Source: Clostridiales bacterium
GTDB taxonomy: Bacteria; Bacillota; Clostridia; Christensenellales; Borkfalkiaceae
Assembly (NCBI GenBank): GCA_003523255.1
Contig: DPGH01000004.1
Span: forward strand, 28,901 to 92,900
DNA: 64,000 bases
Direction: 5' to 3'
A program made the translations under genes and the position numbers. Each line of letters begins with the position of its first letter. Within the stretch, counting starts at the first letter, position 1. Below, piece by piece: positions 36,464 to 45,760 of this stretch. Under the pieces are notes generated by a model. The model saw only the letters and a program-made list of their open reading frames with translations. It did no database searches and was not told the origin of the DNA.

Positions 36464-36478
36464 ACTTTATAGTATGTT
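36459..36478. promoter_or_regulatory. Perfect palindrome over the alr start codon
   Basis: AACATACT and AGTATGTT flank a 4-base centre. The ATG of alr lies in the left arm. It could be a repressor operator or an RNA hairpin that hides the start codon. Confidence 0.5.
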
Positions 36479-36526
36479 AAACCCGCAATAAATGTTTTTA
36501 GCCCGACATAGGTCGCTTGGCTTAAA

Positions 36527-37375
36527 CTATGCCCGGCTTTTATTGTAATCCGAAAACAACTTTTCGTAATTTTCGCTTATTTGTTTATAGTTGTACCCGT
36601 ACTTTTTCATGTCGAGTTCGTAATTGAAACGACCGTCATACCCCGTTTTTTCGAGCGCGGAAATAACGGCGTTCCAGTTTATTTTGCCTTCGAGCGGCAT
36701 AAGATGTCTTTCGTATACGAAATCGTAATCGGATATATGCAAAGTTTTTATTCTGTCGCCGAGCCGGAGAACGGCTTCTTCCGGCTTGTCGTGGAGCAAG
36801 TGGTTTACGTCTAAAACGATATTCGCCTTCGGAACGCGTTCCAACAGTTTTTCCGCTTTGTCGACGGTGTTGAAAAGTTCGCCGCCAACCATGATTTCTA
36901 TACAAACGTACGCGTCCGTCAAGTCGGCAAGTCTGGTAACCGAGTCGCAAAGTTTCGTCATATACTCGTCCGCGTCGCAAGCCTTTATTCCGTCGCCGCC
37001 GGGGTGAAAAACGTGTGCGCGCGGTCTGAATTCGTCTACCGTGCGAAACTGTTTGCCTATCCATTTTACTATTTCGAGCCTGTCTGCCTCCCACGGGGAA
37101 GCAAGGTCCATCCAGGTTACGCCGAAAGGATAATGCACGCTGTTAAGCGTAACGCCCGCTTTGTTTACTTCTTTTAACGAACTTTTAAGCAGTTTTTCAA
37201 ACGCCCATGCGTAATGCATACCGCAAACGTCCAGTTCGACGGAATTTATACCCGCCGCCTTTAATTCGCCAAGGTCTTTTTTTACGGCGGGGTCTAACGC
37301 GTAAAGGTATTCGCCGTCTTTCAGCCCTTTACCTATAACGTAACCTACGCTCGAAGACAACTCGGGTTTGAACAT
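36527..37375 (-). CDS. Xylose isomerase-like TIM-barrel protein (sugar phosphate isomerase/epimerase family)
   Basis: A 282-residue AP_endonuc_2-type TIM barrel. Metal-site segments visible are ARAHVFHPGGDG, YVCIEIMVGGE, NIVLDVNHLLHD, IKTLHISDYDF and the closing FNYELDMKKYG. Members are sugar isomerases, epimerases or endonuclease-IV relatives; the exact reaction cannot be predicted. It is cytoplasmic, follows mscL directly (1 base) and precedes alr by 63 bases. Confidence 0.82.
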   Translation of the reverse strand: MFKPELSSSVGYVIGKGLKDGEYLYALDPAVKKDLGELKAAGINSVELDVCGMHYAWAFEKLLKSSLKEVNKAGVTLNSVHYPFGVTWMDLASPWEADRLEIVKWIGKQFRTVDEFRPRAHVFHPGGDGIKACDADEYMTKLCDSVTRLADLTDAYVCIEIMVGGELFNTVDKAEKLLERVPKANIVLDVNHLLHDKPEEAVLRLGDRIKTLHISDYDFVYERHLMPLEGKINWNAVISALEKTGYDGRFNYELDMKKYGYNYKQISENYEKLFSDYNKSRA

Positions 37376-37376
37376 T

Positions 37377-38072
37377 TTATTCCTCTTTTTCTTCCGCTTT
37401 ATCGGCTTTTTCGGTTTTTTCTTCTTTTGCGTCCGATTTTTCTTCGGTATTTTCCCCTTTCTTCTCTTCTTTCTTTTCTTCGGGCTTTAACGCCGCGCTG
37501 TTTTGTAAAAGCGTACGTATGTCTTTTAACAACATTTCGGTAGTCGGGTTTTTAAGTTTTTCCTCTTCCGCTTTTCTTTCGGCTTCGGCTTTCGCCGCTT
37601 CCTGTCTCTCTTCTCTTATTTTAAGATAGGCTTTTACATCGGCTTCGTTTCTTCTGTTAAGTCCGAGTTTTTTCATTTCTATTCTGTCGGCTTTTCTGAT
37701 ACGCACTTTTTCGTAATCGCTCATCATTTTTTCGCCGCTCTCTTGCAGTTTGTTTATCGCTTTAACGATAGAGAACAATACGAAAGCGATAAGCAAAAAG
37801 TTGATTATCGCGCTGATAAACGCGCCCCAGTCGATATAAATCGCGCTCGTTAAATCTTCCGCGCTGCCGACTAAAAAGGTATATACGCCGTCGAGCGAGC
37901 CGTTGCCGCCGAAAATAAGGTACAGCAACCAGTTGATTATAGGTTGAAGAATGTTTTTGGTAAGCGCGGTTACTATCGCGGTGAACGCGCTGCCGATGAT
38001 AACGCCGACGGCAAGGTCTAAAACGCTGCCGCGGGTTATAAACTTTTTAAACTCTCCGAAAAACTTTTTCAT
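37377..38072 (-). CDS. mscL: Large-conductance mechanosensitive channel MscL with long charged tail
   Basis: 231 residues from the ATG at 38072, chosen for GGGAG upstream and the canonical start MKKFFGEFKKFITRGSV; the frame extends to 38162. TM1 (VLDLAVGVIIGSAFTAIV) and TM2 (ISAIINFLLIAFVLFSIV) are typical. MscL opens under membrane tension to vent solutes. The family is usually 130-150 residues; here about 100 extra residues of Lys/Glu-rich sequence follow the conserved C-terminal helix. The tail may form a coiled coil or polyampholyte. Confidence 0.9.
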   Translation of the reverse strand: MKKFFGEFKKFITRGSVLDLAVGVIIGSAFTAIVTALTKNILQPIINWLLYLIFGGNGSLDGVYTFLVGSAEDLTSAIYIDWGAFISAIINFLLIAFVLFSIVKAINKLQESGEKMMSDYEKVRIRKADRIEMKKLGLNRRNEADVKAYLKIREERQEAAKAEAERKAEEEKLKNPTTEMLLKDIRTLLQNSAALKPEEKKEEKKGENTEEKSDAKEEKTEKADKAEEKEE

Positions 38073-38101
38073 AAATTTATCTCCCGTAAATTTTTCTTCC
38101 G

Positions 38102-38875
38102 TTAAACTATCGCGGTTACAAAAGCCGCCGCCGCGGCAAACACAAGATAAAGCGAAAACCACTTGTAATTTGCCTTTTTAATTATATTAAGCATAAATTT
38201 TATCGAAATATATCCGCAGACCATGGCGGTAAGCACGCCAAGAACGAGCGCGGGAACGTTGATATTGCCTATAGACCCCGCTTTAACGCATTTATAAGAC
38301 TCTAAAAGCGCGGCGGCAATGATTATAGGAATGCTCATTAAAAACGTAAAGTTCGCGTTATACTCTTTATTCACCTTTGCGATAACGCCGGCGGTAACCG
38401 TGGTTCCGCTTCTCGATAACCCCGGGAACACGCCCACGGCTTGACCTAAACCCATTATAAAACCAGTTTTAGCGTTTATCGGGTTAATCATTTCAACCTT
38501 TTTTGCACGGAATTCGGAAAACAAAAGTTCCGCCGCGGTAAGGAGAAAAGTAACGCCGAGAAGCCAGATATGTTCGTTAAAAAAATCGTCTATCCCGAGC
38601 AGAGAGGCGGCTATGCCGACTACCCCCGCGGGAATCGTCGCAAGCACTAAACAGCCGAATTTATTGAAAGGCTTTTTGAAAAGACCGACTATTTCTTTCC
38701 ATAAAACGATTATAACGGGTATAAGCGTGCCGACGTGCAGCATAACGCTGTAAAAAAGTCCTTCTTGTATGCCGAACCAGTGCTCTAAAAGCATCAGATG
38801 CCCGCTTGAAGACACGGGCAAAAACTCCGCAAAGCCCTGAACCGCGCCGAGCACGATTGCCTGCCAGATTTCCAT
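38102..38875 (-). CDS. uppP: Undecaprenyl-diphosphatase UppP (BacA)
   Basis: A 257-residue membrane enzyme. The signatures GFAEFLPVSSSGHL (near residue 15) and GQAVGVFPGLSRSGTTV are intact, including the catalytic Glu, Ser and Arg positions. It dephosphorylates undecaprenyl diphosphate to recycle the cell-wall lipid carrier and gives bacitracin tolerance in the family. AAGGAG precedes the start. It lies 29 bases upstream of mscL, so the pair is probably one envelope-stress operon. Confidence 0.95.
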   Translation of the reverse strand: MEIWQAIVLGAVQGFAEFLPVSSSGHLMLLEHWFGIQEGLFYSVMLHVGTLIPVIIVLWKEIVGLFKKPFNKFGCLVLATIPAGVVGIAASLLGIDDFFNEHIWLLGVTFLLTAAELLFSEFRAKKVEMINPINAKTGFIMGLGQAVGVFPGLSRSGTTVTAGVIAKVNKEYNANFTFLMSIPIIIAAALLESYKCVKAGSIGNINVPALVLGVLTAMVCGYISIKFMLNIIKKANYKWFSLYLVFAAAAAFVTAIV

Positions 38876-38934
38876 CGATAAACACTCCTTTCCTTATAAA
38901 CCTTTTACACTGCGTTACGCAAAATAGAAATATT

Positions 38935-39828
38935 TCACAGTCCGTCCCCGACTTCTTTTATAAACTCCCTTACCGCGAAAGTCAGATTGCCGTCTTTCGG
39001 GAGCGCAAGCCCTATCGCGCGCGACGGGAGTTCGGGGTCAACCTCTATCTCGAACAAACTCTTTTCTTCTTCCAGTTCGTGCCGCACGAACTCTCTTGCG
39101 ATACACGCAACGCCGAGTCCGTTTTTCGCAAGTTCAACCATAAGTTCCAAACTCGCGACTTCTATTTCAGGATGCAGATGCAGCCCTTGCGTCCGCGCGA
39201 ACGAGACTATTGCCTGCCGCGTGGCGGAAGAAGTGTCGAGCATTAAGAGCGGATAATCCTGAAGCATTTTAAGGTCGATTTTTTTCCCTTGCAAAAACGA
39301 AAATTCTTTACCCGCAACGAAAGTGTCGTGCAGTTGCATAACCGCGCCCACAAGGTTTACGTCCCCATCGTCTACGGGGAGATTGACGAAACCGACGTCG
39401 CCCTTTTTGTTTTTTAAAAGTTCTATGGTTTCCTGCGAGGTGCAGTTCTGGAGCGTAAGGTTTACGTCGGGATATTTCTCATGATACTTTTTTATGTAAG
39501 GAAGAAGAAAATGAGAACTGACCGTATCGGAAGCGCATATCCTTACAACCCCGGTGGCGGTGTCTTTCAGTTCGGAGTATTTCTTTTCCGCGTCGTCGAA
39601 AAGTTTAAGAGCCTGTTCCACCTGCGAAAAAATTTGTTTGCCGCCCGTTTCGGAAAGTTCCATTCCCTTATGCGTTCTGACGAAAAGTTGCCCGCCGAGT
39701 TGCGTTTCGAGTTGTTTTATCGCCTGAGAAACGGCGGGTTGAGAAATATACAGTTCCTCTGCGGCGCGTGTAAGACTGCCGCATTTCGCAACCGTGTAAA
39801 AAACCCTGTACAATTCGAGATTTACCAT
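38935..39828 (-). CDS. LysR-family transcriptional regulator
   Basis: A 297-residue LTTR. The N-terminal helix-turn-helix is SLTRAAEELYISQPAVSQAIK (about residues 18-38), and the C-terminal part is the periplasmic-binding-protein-like effector domain. Its target and ligand are unknown. It has a GGAGG RBS, lies 26 bases after mnmE and 59 bases before uppP, and is transcribed with the same strand. LysR regulators often face their target divergently; this one does not, so uppP regulation is only a guess. Confidence 0.92.
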   Translation of the reverse strand: MVNLELYRVFYTVAKCGSLTRAAEELYISQPAVSQAIKQLETQLGGQLFVRTHKGMELSETGGKQIFSQVEQALKLFDDAEKKYSELKDTATGVVRICASDTVSSHFLLPYIKKYHEKYPDVNLTLQNCTSQETIELLKNKKGDVGFVNLPVDDGDVNLVGAVMQLHDTFVAGKEFSFLQGKKIDLKMLQDYPLLMLDTSSATRQAIVSFARTQGLHLHPEIEVASLELMVELAKNGLGVACIAREFVRHELEEEKSLFEIEVDPELPSRAIGLALPKDGNLTFAVREFIKEVGDGL

Positions 39829-39854
39829 ATTTCTTACCTCCGTTTACGCGCGAT

Positions 39855-41189
39855 TTATTTACCCACGCAAAACTTAGAAAAAATTTCGTTTATGATTTCT
39901 TCGCTCGCGGTTTTGCCCGTTATTTCGCCGAGCGCGTCCCACCCGTCTTTAATATCCATCGCAACGAGTTCGAGCGGAGTTTTGCCTAACCCGCTTAAAG
40001 CAAGATCTAATTTTTCTTTCGCTTTTTTAAGAGCGGCGTAATGCCTTTCTTCGCAAACGAATTCACTGCCCAAATCTACTTTACCCACCGCTTTTCCGTA
40101 GAGTGCGTTTTTCAATTCGTCTATTCCCGTTTTAGCGGTTGCGGAAACGAAAACGTCCGCCCCCGTATGTTTCTCCCGCACGGTATCGATTTTATTTACG
40201 GCGGTTATGCAGTTTTTGTTTTTAACGAGCGAATAAATTTTTTCGTCCTCCTCACCGCGCTCTCCCGCGGCGGTAACGAACAAAATTACGTCGGCGGATT
40301 CTAATATTTTTTTAGACATCTCCACGCCGATTTTTTCTATCTCGCCCGAAGTTTCTCTTATTCCCGCGGTGTCGGTAAAAAAGAAAGGAACGTCGTTTAT
40401 ATCTATCCTGCCCTCCACCGCGTCTCTCGTAGTGCCGGCAACGCTTGAAACGATTGCCTTATCGTAATTCAAAAGCGCGTTTAAAAGAGAACTTTTACCG
40501 ACGTTCGGCTTACCGACAATCGCCACTTTTACGCCTTTAACGAGCGTTCTGCCCGCGCTGTACCCGTTTATAAGCGAAGCGAGTTCTTTCGTTACTCCGT
40601 TAAGACCCGCGCGGACGTTTTCGGTGGATAAACTTTCAAGGTCCTCTTCAGGAAAGTCCATATCCGCGTCTATCTCCGCAAGCGCGGCGGTAAGCGCGTT
40701 TTGCATTTCTTCCGCACGGCGGGTAAGTTTTTCACGGTAAAGCGAATACCCCGCCCTTACGCCAGAAACGGATTCGCCGTTTATCATTTCTATAAGTCCT
40801 TCTGCGGAAGCCAAAGACAATTTGCCGTTTATAAACGCGCGCTTCGTAAACTCGCCTTTCGTTGCGAGCCGCGCGCCGAGCGAAAGTATTTTTTTAAGTA
40901 TGCCGTGAGTTATCGCAAGCCCGCCGTGACACTGAAATTCCACAACGTCCTCTCCGGTAAAACTCTTCGGCGATTTGAAGTACACGCATAAACCGTGGTC
41001 GCAAAAACCTTCCGCCTGAATTTCGCCGGGATAAAGCCTGTAAGGCGTAAAATCTTTTACGGCGGTTTTGCCGCTCGGTTTAAAACATTTTTCCGCGATA
41101 GACAAAGGGCTGTCGCCGCTTATTCTGATGACGGCGACCCCGCTCGGCACGTTGCCGGTCGAAATCGCCGCAATGTTTTCGCTTTGCAT
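39855..41189 (-). CDS. mnmE: tRNA modification GTPase MnmE
   Basis: A 444-residue protein. The N-terminal folate-binding domain starts with AAISTGNVPSGVAVIRISG. The central G domain has G1 GKPNVGKSSLLNALL and G3 DTAGIRE, and the C-terminus is the canonical FCVGK. With MnmG it makes 5-(carboxymethyl)aminomethyluridine at U34 of tRNAs. An AAAGGA RBS precedes it. The upstream membrane-protein gene ends 6 bases before. mnmG is not in the window. Confidence 0.96.
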   Translation of the reverse strand: MQSENIAAISTGNVPSGVAVIRISGDSPLSIAEKCFKPSGKTAVKDFTPYRLYPGEIQAEGFCDHGLCVYFKSPKSFTGEDVVEFQCHGGLAITHGILKKILSLGARLATKGEFTKRAFINGKLSLASAEGLIEMINGESVSGVRAGYSLYREKLTRRAEEMQNALTAALAEIDADMDFPEEDLESLSTENVRAGLNGVTKELASLINGYSAGRTLVKGVKVAIVGKPNVGKSSLLNALLNYDKAIVSSVAGTTRDAVEGRIDINDVPFFFTDTAGIRETSGEIEKIGVEMSKKILESADVILFVTAAGERGEEDEKIYSLVKNKNCITAVNKIDTVREKHTGADVFVSATAKTGIDELKNALYGKAVGKVDLGSEFVCEERHYAALKKAKEKLDLALSGLGKTPLELVAMDIKDGWDALGEITGKTASEEIINEIFSKFCVGK

Positions 41190-41195
41190 CGAAAG

Positions 41196-42056
41196 TTATT
41201 CCTTTTTATCCTTGTCGAACTCGTCAAACGGCTCGCCGCCCTTACTCTTTCCGCCGTCGAATTCGGAAAAAGGCTCTTCTCCGTCAGAGTTACGACGGTT
41301 TTCGTCGCCGTCGTACGGGGAGCCGTAACCCGCGCCGTACCCGCCGTTATTCGGTCTGCCGTACGGGTGCGTGCCGTACGGGTTGCCGTAATAAGACATT
41401 TTTTGCCGGATAAACTCCGCGTAGTCTACGGGGTCTTTTTTTCTTATCGCAAACGCAAACGGGGCAAAAAGCCCTAAAAACGACAACACCGAAGCGATAA
41501 CGTAGTGTTGCGGCCAGAATTTTTTAAACAAGGCGATAAACGCAAACACGGTTATAACGACTTGAATTATATCGAGCGGAATAGAGGCGTACCCTATAAC
41601 GCTGCAAATCGTGTTTATTGCCGGCGTATCGAAGTGATTAACGAAGTTGCCGTCGGGAGTTTTTATCAGTAATCCCTCCGCCGTGCTTACTATGTTTACC
41701 GTATACCCTTCGAGATAATAATGCGCTATGGGATAGTAATTGAAAAAATTCCAAAGCAGGTCTAAAACCGCGCTTGCGGTAAAAAGTATCGTTATAACGA
41801 CCGCAAGGCGCGAAAAAGAATCGAAAAAGAATCTTGCGTTGCCTATAAGTTTGCAAACGACGTACATCCATAAACACGGCACGAAAGACATCCACGCGCT
41901 TTTAACGCCCTGTCTTTTGGCAAGGATATAAAGCCCCGCCGAGCGAAGCCCGTACAACGCCAAAACGATTGCGAGATATATTGCCGCAACCGAAAAAACG
42001 TATCCCCGGCTTATGGAAACAATCGGATATCCCGAAGCGTCTATGATATTAAGCAT
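41196..42056 (-). CDS. Unknown membrane protein with Gly/Tyr/Asp-rich tail
   Basis: A 286-residue protein. Hydrophobic segments lie at about 20-40, 55-72, 80-105, 145-165 and 170-205. The C-terminal 65 residues are polar and low in complexity: a Tyr/Gly/Pro stretch (YYGNPYGTHPYGRPNNGGYG) and then two related acidic repeats (GEEPFSEFDGGKSK, GGEPFDEFDKDKK). I recognise no family. It sits between proS (23 bases upstream) and mnmE (6 bases downstream). Function is unknown. Confidence 0.7.
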   Translation of the reverse strand: MLNIIDASGYPIVSISRGYVFSVAAIYLAIVLALYGLRSAGLYILAKRQGVKSAWMSFVPCLWMYVVCKLIGNARFFFDSFSRLAVVITILFTASAVLDLLWNFFNYYPIAHYYLEGYTVNIVSTAEGLLIKTPDGNFVNHFDTPAINTICSVIGYASIPLDIIQVVITVFAFIALFKKFWPQHYVIASVLSFLGLFAPFAFAIRKKDPVDYAEFIRQKMSYYGNPYGTHPYGRPNNGGYGAGYGSPYDGDENRRNSDGEEPFSEFDGGKSKGGEPFDEFDKDKKE

Positions 42057-42079
42057 AATTTCTCCTTAATCGCCGGAGT

Positions 42080-43510
42080 TTAATACGCTCTGGCGAAAAT
42101 AACCTTATGTTTTGCGGGTTTGCCGCACACGGCGCACTTTTCGGGCACGCCCTCTTCGTCAACCATAACGCGCGCGGTAGCCTGCGCATATTCTTTAACC
42201 TTGTCTTCGCACTCGCGGCAGCCGCACCAGCCCGCTTTTACGAAATTTTTGTTTTCCACTCCCGCAAGTATTCCATCCAAAGAGTCCGCCTCTACAATTT
42301 TCGCGTCTCTTCTTTCTCTCGCGCGGATAAGCATTTCTTTCTGAATGGTATCGAGCAATTCCTTTATCGTGCTTACAATATTATCTATCGGAACGAAAGT
42401 TTTTTCGTGCGTGTCGCGACGAACCAAAACCGCCTGATTGTTTTCAACGTCTCTCGGTCCGATTTCCATACGCAAAGGCACGCCTTTCATTTCCCACTCG
42501 TTAAACTTCCAGCCGGGCGTTCCGTCGCGTTCGTCCGCTTCGGCGCGAATCCCCGCGTTTTTAAGAATGTCCACAACCTCTCTCACTTTTTCGGTAACGC
42601 CGCCCTTATGCGCCGCAACCGGTATCGCGATTACCTGCACGGGCGCGACTTTCGGCGGAAGAACAAGCCCCCTTTGGTCGCCGTGCGCCATTATTATCGC
42701 GCCGATTAAGCGGGTAGAAGTTCCCCAAGAAGTAGTAAAGCCGTATTTTTGCGAGCCGTCTTTATCGAGGTATTTGATATTGAACGCCTTTGAAAAGTTT
42801 TGACCGAGATAGTGCGAAGTACCCGCCTGCAAACTTTTACCGTCGAGCATCATCGCTTCCATGCCGAAGGTCGCAACCGCGCCGGCAAATTTTTCTTTCT
42901 CGGTTTTTCTGCCGGTTATCACGGGAATGGCGAGAGTTTCCTCCGCAAACGATTTATAAACGTTAAGCATTTTCATCGTTTCTTCCATCGCTTCTTCTTC
43001 GGTCGCGTGTACGGTATGCCCTTCCTGCCACAAAAATTCGCTCGTTCTCAAAAACGGACGGGTGGTTTTTTCCCAACGCATTACGTTGCACCACTGGTTC
43101 ATTATAACGGGCAAATCGCGATAAGACTGTATCCATTTTGCGTACATCGTGCCGATTATCGTTTCGCTGGTGGGGCGTATTGCCAAAGGCTCTTCGAGTT
43201 TTGCGCCGCCCGCGTGGGTAACGACGGCTACTTCGGGCGCGAAACCCTCTACGTGCTCTGCCTCTTTAGTAAAGTAACTCATCGGTATAAGCAGCGGAAA
43301 ATACGCGTTTCTACTGCCGGTTTCTTTAAACCGCGCGTCCATATCCGCCATAATGTTTTCCCATATGGCGTAACCGTAGGGGCGTATAACCATAGTGCCC
43401 TTAACGGGACCGTAGTCTACGAGTTCCGTTTTAATAACTACGTCCGTATACCATCTTGCGAAATCTTCGTTAATATCCGCTATCTCTTTTACGAATTGTT
43501 TTCCTTCCAT
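42080..43510 (-). CDS. proS: Prolyl-tRNA synthetase (archaeal/eukaryotic-like type)
   Basis: 476 residues from the ATG at 43510, chosen for a CGGAG RBS and because the frame extension to 43558 lies upstream of the predicted transcription start. Class-II motifs include RPTSETIIGTMYAKW and FLRTSEFLWQEGHT. The anticodon domain follows, then a Cys-rich segment (CGCRECED, CAVCGK) and the terminal ARAY expected of the eukaryote-like ProRS that lacks the editing insert. It charges tRNA-Pro. Confidence 0.95.
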   Translation of the reverse strand: MEGKQFVKEIADINEDFARWYTDVVIKTELVDYGPVKGTMVIRPYGYAIWENIMADMDARFKETGSRNAYFPLLIPMSYFTKEAEHVEGFAPEVAVVTHAGGAKLEEPLAIRPTSETIIGTMYAKWIQSYRDLPVIMNQWCNVMRWEKTTRPFLRTSEFLWQEGHTVHATEEEAMEETMKMLNVYKSFAEETLAIPVITGRKTEKEKFAGAVATFGMEAMMLDGKSLQAGTSHYLGQNFSKAFNIKYLDKDGSQKYGFTTSWGTSTRLIGAIIMAHGDQRGLVLPPKVAPVQVIAIPVAAHKGGVTEKVREVVDILKNAGIRAEADERDGTPGWKFNEWEMKGVPLRMEIGPRDVENNQAVLVRRDTHEKTFVPIDNIVSTIKELLDTIQKEMLIRARERRDAKIVEADSLDGILAGVENKNFVKAGWCGCRECEDKVKEYAQATARVMVDEEGVPEKCAVCGKPAKHKVIFARAY

Positions 43511-43549
43511 AAAGTTCTCCGTGTAAACCTTGTATTTTATATCTATTTT

Positions 43550-43578
43550 ATTATACACGACAAAAAAAACTATTACAA
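43550..43578 (-). promoter_or_regulatory. Promoter of proS
   Basis: On the minus strand TTGTAA (43578-43573), 17 bases, TATAAT (43555-43550). The leader to the ATG at 43510 is about 33 bases. Confidence 0.75.
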
Positions 43579-43619
43579 GTCATTTTCTCGTATTTTAATT
43601 TAAAAGAATTGAAAAAGGC

Positions 43620-43648
43620 TTGAAAATATGCCTCGGATACTATATAAT
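43620..43648 (+). promoter_or_regulatory. Promoter of tkt
   Basis: TTGAAA (43620-43625), 17 bases, TATAAT (43643-43648), followed by a small hairpin (GGCG...CGCC) and the RBS AAGGAG. Confidence 0.8.
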
Positions 43649-43700
43649 GTACCTGTAAAGAGCGGCGCAGAAAGTCGCCGCCATACAAGGAGATATTACA

Positions 43701-45668
43701 ATGAAGGACGTTAAACAACTTACGATAGACTCTATCAGAGTGCTTTCCGCCGACGCGGTGGAAAAAGCCAATTCCGGACACCCGGGTATGGCTCTCGGCG
43801 CGGCGCCGATAGGCTATTCCGTTTACACACACATGACTTTTAATCCCAAAAACCCGAATTTCGACAACAGGGACAGGTTCGTGCTTTCCGCAGGACACGG
43901 CTCTATGCTTGCTTATTCCCTTTTATACCTTTTCGGATACGGGCTTAAAAAAGAAGAACTTGCGGCGTTCAGAACGCTCGGCAGTCGCACCGCGGGACAC
44001 CCCGAATACGGCGTTTGTCCGGGTGTGGAAACAAGCACGGGTCCGCTCGGACAAGGCATTGCGAACGCGGTGGGTATGGCGCTTGCGGAAAGTTATCTCG
44101 CAAACAGGTTCAACGAAGAGGGTTACCCCGTCGTAGACCATTATACTTACGTTCTGCTCGGCGACGGTTGCATGCAAGAGGGTATCGAAAACGAAGCCGC
44201 TTCGCTTGCGGGTACGCTTAAACTCGGCAAACTTATCGCGATATACGACGATAACGATATAACCATAGAGGGCGATACCGACTGCACCTTTACCGAGGAC
44301 GTTAAAAAACGCCACGAGGCGCTCGGCTGGCAAGTTATAAACGTTTCGGACGCAAACGACTTAAACGCTTTACACCGCGCGATTAAAAAGGCTAAAGCGG
44401 AAAAGGAAAAACCCTCGCTGATAATAGCAAAATCGGTTATCGGTTACGGTTCTCCCCTCGCCGGCAACGCGGCTTGCCACGGCGCGCCGCTCGGCGAACT
44501 TAACGTAGAGGAATTAAAGAAAACGCTTGGTTGGACTTTACCCCCGTTCGAAGTGCCCGAAGAAGTGTTTAAGCACTGCAAAAAATTCGCCGCGAAAGGT
44601 CGCAGAGCCGAAAAAGCCTGGAAAGAACTTTTCAAAGCGTACGAGGAAAAATTCCCCGAAAAGGCAAAAGAATATCGCGAGTTTATGAGCGGCGAAATAA
44701 ACGGGCTTGACGACGAAGATTTATGGAAATTTGAAAAAGACGACGCGACCCGCGGTTACAGCAGCACGGTTTTAAATAAACTTGCCGAAAAAATACCCAA
44801 CCTTATAGGCGGTAGCGCGGACCTCGGTCCCACAAACAAATCTATTATGAAAAAGAGAGCGTACTTTTCCGCCGAGTACAGGAGCGGCTCTAACATACAC
44901 TACGGAGTAAGAGAACACGCCATGGCGGCTATCACCAACGGATTGCGTTTGCACGGCGGGCTTATCCCCTACTGCGCGACGTTTGCGGTGTTCTCGGATT
45001 ACATGAAGCACGCCATGCGTATGGCGGCTATAATGGGGCTTCCCGTGCCTTACATCTTAACACACGATTCGATAGGTATCGGCGAGGACGGTCCTACCCA
45101 CCAGCCGATAGAACAATGCGAAACTTTCCGCGCGATGCCGGATATGAAAGTTTATCGCCCCTGCGACGGCAGAGAAGTAACCGCCGCCTGGGTAAACGCG
45201 CTTAAAGACAATAAACCATCTTGCATGTTCTTCTCCCGCCAGACTCTGCCCATGATAGAGGGCACGGGTAAAGACGCGCTTAAGGGAGGATATATATTAA
45301 GAGATTCCGAAAAGAAAATTCCGCAGGCGATAATCATCGCTACCGGCAGCGAGGTTCAGATTGCGGTAGCCGCGTACGACCTGCTTAAAGCGAAAGGAAT
45401 CGATGCAAGGGTCGTTTCTATGCCTTGTATGGAAGATTTCGAAGCGCAAAACGCGAAGTATAAAGAAAGCGTTTTACCCTCTGCCGTAAGGGCGAGGGTC
45501 GCCGTAGAAGCCGGCTCGGAAAACTGCTGGTACAAATACGTAGGACTTGACGGCAAGGTTATCGGAATGAAAACTTTCGGTAAAAGCGCACCCGCCAAAG
45601 TACTCTTCCCACACTTCGGTTTTACCGCCGAAAACGTTGCGGAAACCGTCATCGAACTGGTTAAATAA
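43701..45668 (+). CDS. tkt: Transketolase
   Basis: A 655-residue full-length transketolase. The thiamine diphosphate motif is GDGCMQEGIENEAASLAGTL near residue 155. Substrate-site segments are NSGHPGMALGAAP, GVREHAMAAITNG and DSIGIGEDGPTHQPIEQ. It moves two-carbon units between sugar phosphates in the non-oxidative pentose phosphate pathway. It has its own promoter and RBS and converges on guaB, with which it shares a terminator. Confidence 0.97.
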   Translation: MKDVKQLTIDSIRVLSADAVEKANSGHPGMALGAAPIGYSVYTHMTFNPKNPNFDNRDRFVLSAGHGSMLAYSLLYLFGYGLKKEELAAFRTLGSRTAGHPEYGVCPGVETSTGPLGQGIANAVGMALAESYLANRFNEEGYPVVDHYTYVLLGDGCMQEGIENEAASLAGTLKLGKLIAIYDDNDITIEGDTDCTFTEDVKKRHEALGWQVINVSDANDLNALHRAIKKAKAEKEKPSLIIAKSVIGYGSPLAGNAACHGAPLGELNVEELKKTLGWTLPPFEVPEEVFKHCKKFAAKGRRAEKAWKELFKAYEEKFPEKAKEYREFMSGEINGLDDEDLWKFEKDDATRGYSSTVLNKLAEKIPNLIGGSADLGPTNKSIMKKRAYFSAEYRSGSNIHYGVREHAMAAITNGLRLHGGLIPYCATFAVFSDYMKHAMRMAAIMGLPVPYILTHDSIGIGEDGPTHQPIEQCETFRAMPDMKVYRPCDGREVTAAWVNALKDNKPSCMFFSRQTLPMIEGTGKDALKGGYILRDSEKKIPQAIIIATGSEVQIAVAAYDLLKAKGIDARVVSMPCMEDFEAQNAKYKESVLPSAVRARVAVEAGSENCWYKYVGLDGKVIGMKTFGKSAPAKVLFPHFGFTAENVAETVIELVK

Positions 45669-45710
45669 ATTCGCTCACAAATATTCTTCACTTTTATTAC
45701 CTCTTTAAAA

Positions 45711-45746
45711 CCGAAAGGGTTCCGCAGTTTTGCGGAACCCTTTCGG
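45711..45746. terminator. Terminator between convergent tkt and guaB
   Basis: A 16-bp stem (CCGAAAGGGTTCCGCA and its complement) with a 4-base loop. A short T-run follows on the minus strand; the plus-strand side is AT-rich. Confidence 0.8.
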
Positions 45747-45760
45747 TATAATAAATAACG

